Source of the DNA: a virus
DNA: 24,730 nt
Virus record (IMG/VR): IMGVR_UViG_3300005526_000028
Location: 1 to 24,730 of that record
Direction: 5' to 3' (one strand)
Under the pieces are notes generated by a model that did not search any database, was not told the origin of the DNA, and saw nothing but the letters and a program-made list of their open reading frames with translations. The position numbers and the translations under genes were made by a program. Positions 20,941 to 24,730 of this stretch are shown here, in pieces (position 1 is the first letter of the stretch; each line of letters starts with the position of its first letter).

Positions 20941-21261
20941 TTAGGCACTCCCACATATAGGCCAATCGCCATATCCATGATTTTTCTTAATAAGTATTAC
21001 TGCTCGATACTTTTGTTCTAACTCACTATTTCGATGCGGATAACTACGTCCACCTACCGACTTCCATGTTGACAGTGTAAACTGCAATCCACCGTAAAAT
21101 CCATTTCTCGTATTACCAAACCAATGAGGTTTACTATAACCCCATTCGCAATAGGCCATACGTTCTAACTTGGCGTTGTACGGTCGAACTGTTCTCCAGC
21201 GATGATCATAATGTTGTGGCGAGATTAGTATAAGAGACAACGCTGTCAGTACTACTGTCAA
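20941..21261 (-). CDS. Rpf-like lysozyme/transglycosylase with signal segment
   Basis: The 106-residue protein has a short hydrophobic N-terminus (VVLTALSLILIS, 3-14) and a resuscitation-promoting-factor-like core. LERMAYCEWGYSKPHWFGNT carries candidate catalytic Glu39. NGFYGGLQFTLSTWKSVGG follows, and GYGDWPICGSA ends the domain. Cys38 and Cys103 are placed like the conserved disulphide of Rpf domains. This fold cleaves glycan strands and is characteristic of actinobacteria and their phages. It starts at a TTG four bases after AGGAGG. It lies far from the endolysin, among early genes, so it may serve entry or wall remodelling rather than final lysis. Confidence 0.8.
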   Translation of the reverse strand: MTVVLTALSLILISPQHYDHRWRTVRPYNAKLERMAYCEWGYSKPHWFGNTRNGFYGGLQFTLSTWKSVGGRSYPHRNSELEQKYRAVILIKKNHGYGDWPICGSA

Positions 21262-21298
21262 AAATCCTCCTAACGGAAGATCCTAAGCTGTCTGTATC

Positions 21299-21362
21299 TT
21301 CTTCGTACTCCCCTACCGAAGAAACAGGCACTACCCTGCGGGGGAGAGGGCGGCAACAGGGT
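21299..21362 (-). promoter_or_regulatory. Two hairpins in the leader of the Rpf-like gene
   Basis: The 138 bases between the 60-residue gene and the Rpf-like gene contain a stem TTCTTCG / CGAAGAA (21299-21305 with 21317-21323) and a stem ACCCTG / CAGGGT (21333-21338 with 21357-21362) with a very C-rich loop. A near-palindrome, GAACATGAGTTC, lies at about 21368-21379. No T-run follows either stem. Translational or stability control is possible; no clear promoter is seen. Confidence 0.4.
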
Positions 21363-21399
21363 CGCAGAACATGAGTTCACACTCAGGACCTGACTTGGC

Positions 21400-21582
21400 T
21401 TAAGCAGCCACCTCGCCGAACTCACGAACATCGTAACCCTCCGCGATCAGCATCTCACGCAGCTCGGTCTTATCCTCCGTGGTCAGCGCCTTGAACTCGG
21501 GGATCTCGATCTTCCTGCCGAACGGCTCCCTCATGAAGAAATCCTGACAAGCCTTCACAAAAGAGACCTTCTCGGTGATCAT
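21400..21582 (-). CDS. Conserved small phage protein (60 aa)
   Basis: The product starts MITEKVSFVKACQDFFMREP and continues FGRKIEIPEFKALTTEDKTE, then LREMLIAEGYDVREF. I recall small phage proteins with the same PFGRK.EIPEFK.L...DK.EL.EML..EGYDV pattern, unannotated. GGGAGG precedes the ATG. It is predicted helical with no membrane segment. It is followed by the hairpin-containing leader of the Rpf-like gene. Function unknown. Confidence 0.65.
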   Translation of the reverse strand: MITEKVSFVKACQDFFMREPFGRKIEIPEFKALTTEDKTELREMLIAEGYDVREFGEVAA

Positions 21583-21618
21583 TGTGCAGCCTCCCTTATT
21601 CCGAGAATAATCTTCTGA

Positions 21619-21936
21619 TCAGTTCTGCTCTACTAGATCGAAATTAGCTTGAAAGGCCTTAGTTGTGTAGACCTTGTAGCCTCGTTCGGTGTAGAGAATC
21701 CAATCTCCCACAAACGCCTTAGTTTGCCTCGGGTTCTTGGGATTGTGAACTCGTACATGGATATACTGTTTCGTTGGCTGAATATCAGCTGACTTATCGA
21801 CTGGCGACTCATCGATGTTACCAATTTCACCAAAGCACCAGCGGGCAATATCAGCAAAGTTTTGCTCAGTAACCTGAACAGCATCCACGAATAGTGGCTT
21901 TCGCACATACTTGGTGGTAAGGCTAGTATTTTCCAA
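21619..21936 (-). CDS. Conserved phage hypothetical protein (105 aa, TTG start)
   Basis: The product begins (M)ENTSLTTKYVRKPLFVDAVQ, followed by VTEQNFADIARWCFGEIG, and later YIHVRVHNPKNPRQTKAFVG and DWILYTERGYKVYTTKAF. I recall this pattern (KP..VDAV.VT..N....A.WC, then TKAFVGDW.LY....YKVY..KAF) in many phages of Gram-positive bacteria, without a known function. The TTG start follows AGGA by five bases. It sits just after the 29-residue membrane microprotein. Confidence 0.6.
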   Translation of the reverse strand: MENTSLTTKYVRKPLFVDAVQVTEQNFADIARWCFGEIGNIDESPVDKSADIQPTKQYIHVRVHNPKNPRQTKAFVGDWILYTERGYKVYTTKAFQANFDLVEQN

Positions 21937-21943
21937 GATAGTC

Positions 21944-22033
21944 CTATTCGTTTCGATTGCGTGTTATGCCAAGGGCATATCCAATAAGAACACTGATCAG
22001 AACTATCACAGCCGTGACGATAATTTCCGTCAT
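21944..22033 (-). CDS. Membrane microprotein (29 aa)
   Basis: The product is MTEIIVTAVIVLISVLIGYA plus LGITRNRNE: a single membrane helix (about 4-22) and a short, mostly basic tail. Its ATG overlaps the stop of the SSB-like gene (ATGA), giving coupled translation. Because it is so short, it would be missed by most gene finders. It may be a small envelope-active or holin-like peptide, but the sequence alone does not say. Confidence 0.6.
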   Translation of the reverse strand: MTEIIVTAVIVLISVLIGYALGITRNRNE

Positions 22034-22497
22034 GCTTGATTTAGCTCATTGTACTTCATCTCCAAAGCATCTTCCTCAATCGTGACGTAAATGCTCTGCA
22101 GATATGCTTTGACTCCGCTCTTCTGATTAACAGTCCACTCATAGGGGCGCACAATCAAATCAACATTGATGATGTCGGCCCAATCGAGCATCTCAATTGA
22201 ACCTTCATCAAGGTTGGTGCGGCCACGGGAAGTAATCAACACTATTCGTGGCGGGCGGCCTTTGAAATTAACTGAAACTGGCAGATATGCCTGCGGAGCT
22301 TCTTCTTCCTCTTCGCTACGAGGACGAAGCCATTTGACGTTCCAGTTATCTTCGGCCATTGTCTGTGCAACTTGTTCGTCTAGGAGAACCGCGAAATTAC
22401 GATCTCCTTCTCGATTATACTGGCCCTCCTTTCCCGAGAAATTTCGAAAGATAATCCGGACACCTTCCATCAAGACGGTGTTATCATTTGGTGGCAT
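22030..22497 (-). CDS. Probable phage single-stranded DNA-binding protein
   Basis: The 155-residue protein starts at an ATG six bases after GGAG; a TTG just upstream is possible. It contains MEGVRIIFRNFSGKEGQYNR, then DRNFAVLLD, the acidic segment RPRSEEEEEAPQAYLPVSVN, NFKGRPPRIVLITSRGRTNL and VDLIVRPYEWTVNQKSGVK. Proteins with this sequence pattern are annotated in actinobacteriophages as ssDNA-binding or hypothetical. The strand-rich pattern fits an OB-like fold, and adjacency to the DNA polymerase supports a replication role. Confidence 0.65.
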   Translation of the reverse strand: MPPNDNTVLMEGVRIIFRNFSGKEGQYNREGDRNFAVLLDEQVAQTMAEDNWNVKWLRPRSEEEEEAPQAYLPVSVNFKGRPPRIVLITSRGRTNLDEGSIEMLDWADIINVDLIVRPYEWTVNQKSGVKAYLQSIYVTIEEDALEMKYNELNQA

Positions 22498-22500
22498 CAA

Positions 22501-22731
22501 TCACTCCTCACAAAACGCGGGCACTTTGATATTTTGTCTACGCGCAATTTGCAGTGAGTCATAGAGAAAATCATAGGAACCGGTTTCACCAATAAGTAAT
22601 TCACCTCCACGAAAACCGTATAAATCTTCTGGGTGAATAATTAGATGAATTGTCTGAGGATCAATACCACGTTGATGAGCGATCAAATAACGCTCTTCGT
22701 GTGTTCCACCAACTAAGAATAATTGCATCAT
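22501..22731 (-). CDS. Conserved hypothetical protein next to the DNA polymerase (76 aa)
   Basis: The product starts MMQLFLVGGTHEERYLIAHQ and continues RGIDPQTIHLIIHPEDLYGF, then RGGELLIGETGSYDFLYDSL. The VGG motif, hydrophobic strands and alternating helices look like a tiny alpha/beta domain, perhaps of NTP-binding type, but without Walker residues. It overlaps the polymerase stop (ATGA) and abuts the SSB-like gene. I recall similar sequences in other phages in the same position. Function unknown. Confidence 0.6.
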   Translation of the reverse strand: MMQLFLVGGTHEERYLIAHQRGIDPQTIHLIIHPEDLYGFRGGELLIGETGSYDFLYDSLQIARRQNIKVPAFCEE

Positions 22732-24689
22732 GAGACAAACTCCTGGAAGGAACCGAACTTTTCGATTGTTTTTATTGCGTCATCTTTGAGCTTCTCGAAA
22801 TATGACACGTCGATTTTCAGATCTGGCATCGATTGAGCAATTTCGGCCTCAATCCAGCGATGACCTTTAGTACCTGTTACCGCGTAATACTTTTCATCTT
22901 TGACGCGATAGAGGGTGCCACCTCCTTCTTGAACAGGTACAAACCGCCCAGAGCGGCCAACGTGACGCATGTTCTCAATAGAAAGTTCTTCATCTTTGTC
23001 GTGTTCCTCTCTATCTAGGTACATAGTTCCCTGAACCACGTTCTTACTTTCGCAGAAGTCGTCAAAAGTAAGCGCTTCTCCAGAGAACAGAGTTTTAAAA
23101 ATATATGGATGTTGAAACTGAGAACCAACAGCAGTCCATTGACCATCCTTATAAGCAATATAGACTGCGTCGTTGACAAGGCATATCTTTTCATAGGTTA
23201 TCTCGTGTTCAAACTCGTAGCCATAACGAGCTCCATGTTCTTTGACGAAATCAATCACATGTGTATCTGCGGAATGAGCATAGGGAAGCTTGACTGAGTC
23301 CGTCTTAATATGGACAACGGAATAGAAAGCATCTTTGAGGTCGTTTTTCAAATCAATCATATAGAGAGCACCACGCTTGGCAACAATATTATCTTTATTG
23401 CGATAGTCTTTGAATGGATTAGGAAATGAAGCTGAGGTTAATCCATAGACACTATTGATCACAATTTTCAAGGCAAATGCCAGCTTGTCTGCTCCATCTT
23501 CATTTTCGAGATAGGGGGCTAAACGACCATCTATCATTTTTCTAGCAGTGCCGAAGTCCCTTCGTTTAATGGCCAATCGAGCTGATTTGAGTTCACTGAA
23601 TTTTGCGGTATACTTACCAAAAAGATTGAGAATTTCGATCGTGGTGGGATGCATCGAAGCGATGTCAAGCAAAGCAACGTCAGCATAAATTCCAGGTTCG
23701 GCGTAGACATAACCACCTTCCCCTGGGTCTTCTCCACGATACCAACTCTTTCCAGCATCGAAAGTATAACCGGCAAATTGTTCACTAAGATCGGTATAGA
23801 CAAAATATTGTTGAGGATTTTTATCATCTCCAAATATGATCTTCGCTGTATGTCTTTGCGTAGTATCATTAACCGTTAAACCACTGAGCTCAGCTAGGAT
23901 TTGCCGAGCGACGAAATCCTCCCAACGATCTTCTAGCACGGATTCAGTTGCTCGAACATCGTTGACACAATATTCAACCACTCGGGGCCAATCCTCTTCA
24001 GCTACCGGCTGATCCAAGGGCAAGTCCAATTCCATATGATGAATACCTAGATCAATCTCAAATTTCTTCAAGCTTTGTTTAATTGAACTGAAATCCCATA
24101 CGTCAGCATAGGAGAGATTATATGCCTGAGCAAACATCACATTACGGTTGTTATCGACAACTATCTTGTGAGCTAAGTCATATAGTTGCTTAATACTATA
24201 ACCCAACACGGCCGCATAGAGAATATGATTATCGAAGCGACGATTGTAGAAACCCACCAGTTTTAGTTTAGTCAAGTTCTCAACTTCTGCCTGAGTGGGA
24301 TTGATCATCCTAACGACTGTATCGCTGCCACGAAACTTCCAACAGATAACGAATAGATTTGGATACACCTCAACGTCAAATATAGCCATCCGTTCATCAT
24401 CCGTTGGTACAGTTGAGTCCGGACCTAACTCTGGCTCGGATTGAAATTTCATCGTTTGCACAGTCTTCAAGCAGGTCGAGGCTTGATGAGTACTATTATT
24501 GGCAAACGCTAAAATACGTGGCCGTAGATCCGTAACATCGTATTTCAAATCAGATTCATAGGCCTCCTCGAGAATATGGGCTATGAAATCAACCGAAGGC
24601 TTAGTTCCAGGATGAATTTCTTTCCGAAGATTTCGCTCGATTAGCTGTCTAAGACCTTTTTCACTAGTAATAGTCTTAGCCTTAAGCAT
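22728..24689 (-). CDS. Family B DNA polymerase (possibly N-terminally incomplete)
   Basis: The 653-residue polymerase replicates the phage genome. The 3'-5' exonuclease motifs are FDVEVYP (Asp105, Glu107), FYNRRFDN (Asn149, Asp153) and YCVND (Tyr240, Asp244). The polymerase motifs are LDIASMHPTTI (Asp342; motif A), KIVINSVYG (Lys408 to Gly416; motif B) and HIKTDSVKL (Asp464; motif C, with Lys462 where many family members have Asp). The ATG at 24689 follows AAGGAG at only three bases, and the same frame stays open to the window edge (13 more codons, such as SGLPLKQKKEK). The true start may therefore lie outside. It is the first gene of the early block here. Confidence 0.85.
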   Translation of the reverse strand: MLKAKTITSEKGLRQLIERNLRKEIHPGTKPSVDFIAHILEEAYESDLKYDVTDLRPRILAFANNSTHQASTCLKTVQTMKFQSEPELGPDSTVPTDDERMAIFDVEVYPNLFVICWKFRGSDTVVRMINPTQAEVENLTKLKLVGFYNRRFDNHILYAAVLGYSIKQLYDLAHKIVVDNNRNVMFAQAYNLSYADVWDFSSIKQSLKKFEIDLGIHHMELDLPLDQPVAEEDWPRVVEYCVNDVRATESVLEDRWEDFVARQILAELSGLTVNDTTQRHTAKIIFGDDKNPQQYFVYTDLSEQFAGYTFDAGKSWYRGEDPGEGGYVYAEPGIYADVALLDIASMHPTTIEILNLFGKYTAKFSELKSARLAIKRRDFGTARKMIDGRLAPYLENEDGADKLAFALKIVINSVYGLTSASFPNPFKDYRNKDNIVAKRGALYMIDLKNDLKDAFYSVVHIKTDSVKLPYAHSADTHVIDFVKEHGARYGYEFEHEITYEKICLVNDAVYIAYKDGQWTAVGSQFQHPYIFKTLFSGEALTFDDFCESKNVVQGTMYLDREEHDKDEELSIENMRHVGRSGRFVPVQEGGGTLYRVKDEKYYAVTGTKGHRWIEAEIAQSMPDLKIDVSYFEKLKDDAIKTIEKFGSFQEFVS

Positions 24690-24730
24690 CTTCTCCTTCT
24701 TCTGCTTAAGCGGAAGTCCACTATCTATCG

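Noticed and set aside
23534-23869. Minus-strand frame inside the polymerase gene
   Set aside because: Out-of-frame shadow of the family B polymerase motif A/B region.
1-24730. CRISPR array, insertion sequence, integrase or attachment site
   Set aside because: No spaced direct repeats of CRISPR type, transposase or integrase motifs, or duplicated att cores were seen.

Overview
The window is part of a double-stranded DNA tailed-phage genome (free phage, or a prophage in which I see no host genes or integrase). Every gene I accept lies on the minus strand, so transcription runs from right (24730) to left (1). The genes are tightly packed, with ATGA, TGATG or TAATG overlaps and frequent GTG or TTG starts preceded by clear Shine-Dalgarno (SD) sequences. 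An Rpf-like lysozyme and several small proteins of types I recall from phages of Gram-positive bacteria, mainly actinobacteriophages, suggest an actinobacterial host. That is inference; base composition is moderate, not GC-rich.

Right part (about 24.7 to 18.6 kb), early/replication genes: a family B DNA polymerase, a probable ssDNA-binding protein, an Rpf-like muralytic enzyme, a DUF3310 protein and many small proteins. These include a tandem pair of duplicated membrane microproteins and a pair of paralogous zinc-ribbon proteins.

Middle part (about 18.6 to 12.2 kb): a structured leader with an SD-sequestering hairpin (18477-18637), then a roughly 830-nt highly structured noncoding RNA (17174-18005). 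The base-pair wobbles of this RNA show it is made from the minus strand. A 40-residue membrane microprotein with its own terminator follows it. Next come small cysteine-rich proteins, an SF2 helicase, a mirror-symmetric array of TTGCCAAGAT repeats (14246-14550), a NUMOD4/HNH-type protein, a secreted collagen-like protein and two PD-(D/E)XK nucleases.

Left part (about 12.2 kb to 1), transcription and virion/lysis genes: a 913-residue RNA-polymerase-like protein with the DFDGD catalytic motif and several helix-turn-helix segments, a small gene that usually accompanies it, a terminase-region pair (coiled-coil protein and HNH nuclease), tail/baseplate and fibre proteins with collagen-like and collar modules, a lysis cassette (holin, signal-anchored collagen-like protein, two-domain endolysin), a head-tail adaptor and the start of a protein carrying the GMKWGVRR motif.

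The layout suggests a phage with its own DNA polymerase, helicase, SSB and recombination nucleases, plus a possible phage-encoded multi-barrel RNA polymerase for late or virion-delivered transcription. The large RNA at 17174-18005 is the strongest candidate for something undescribed. It resembles GOLLD/ROOL-type phage RNAs in size and setting, but I cannot assign it to a family from sequence alone.
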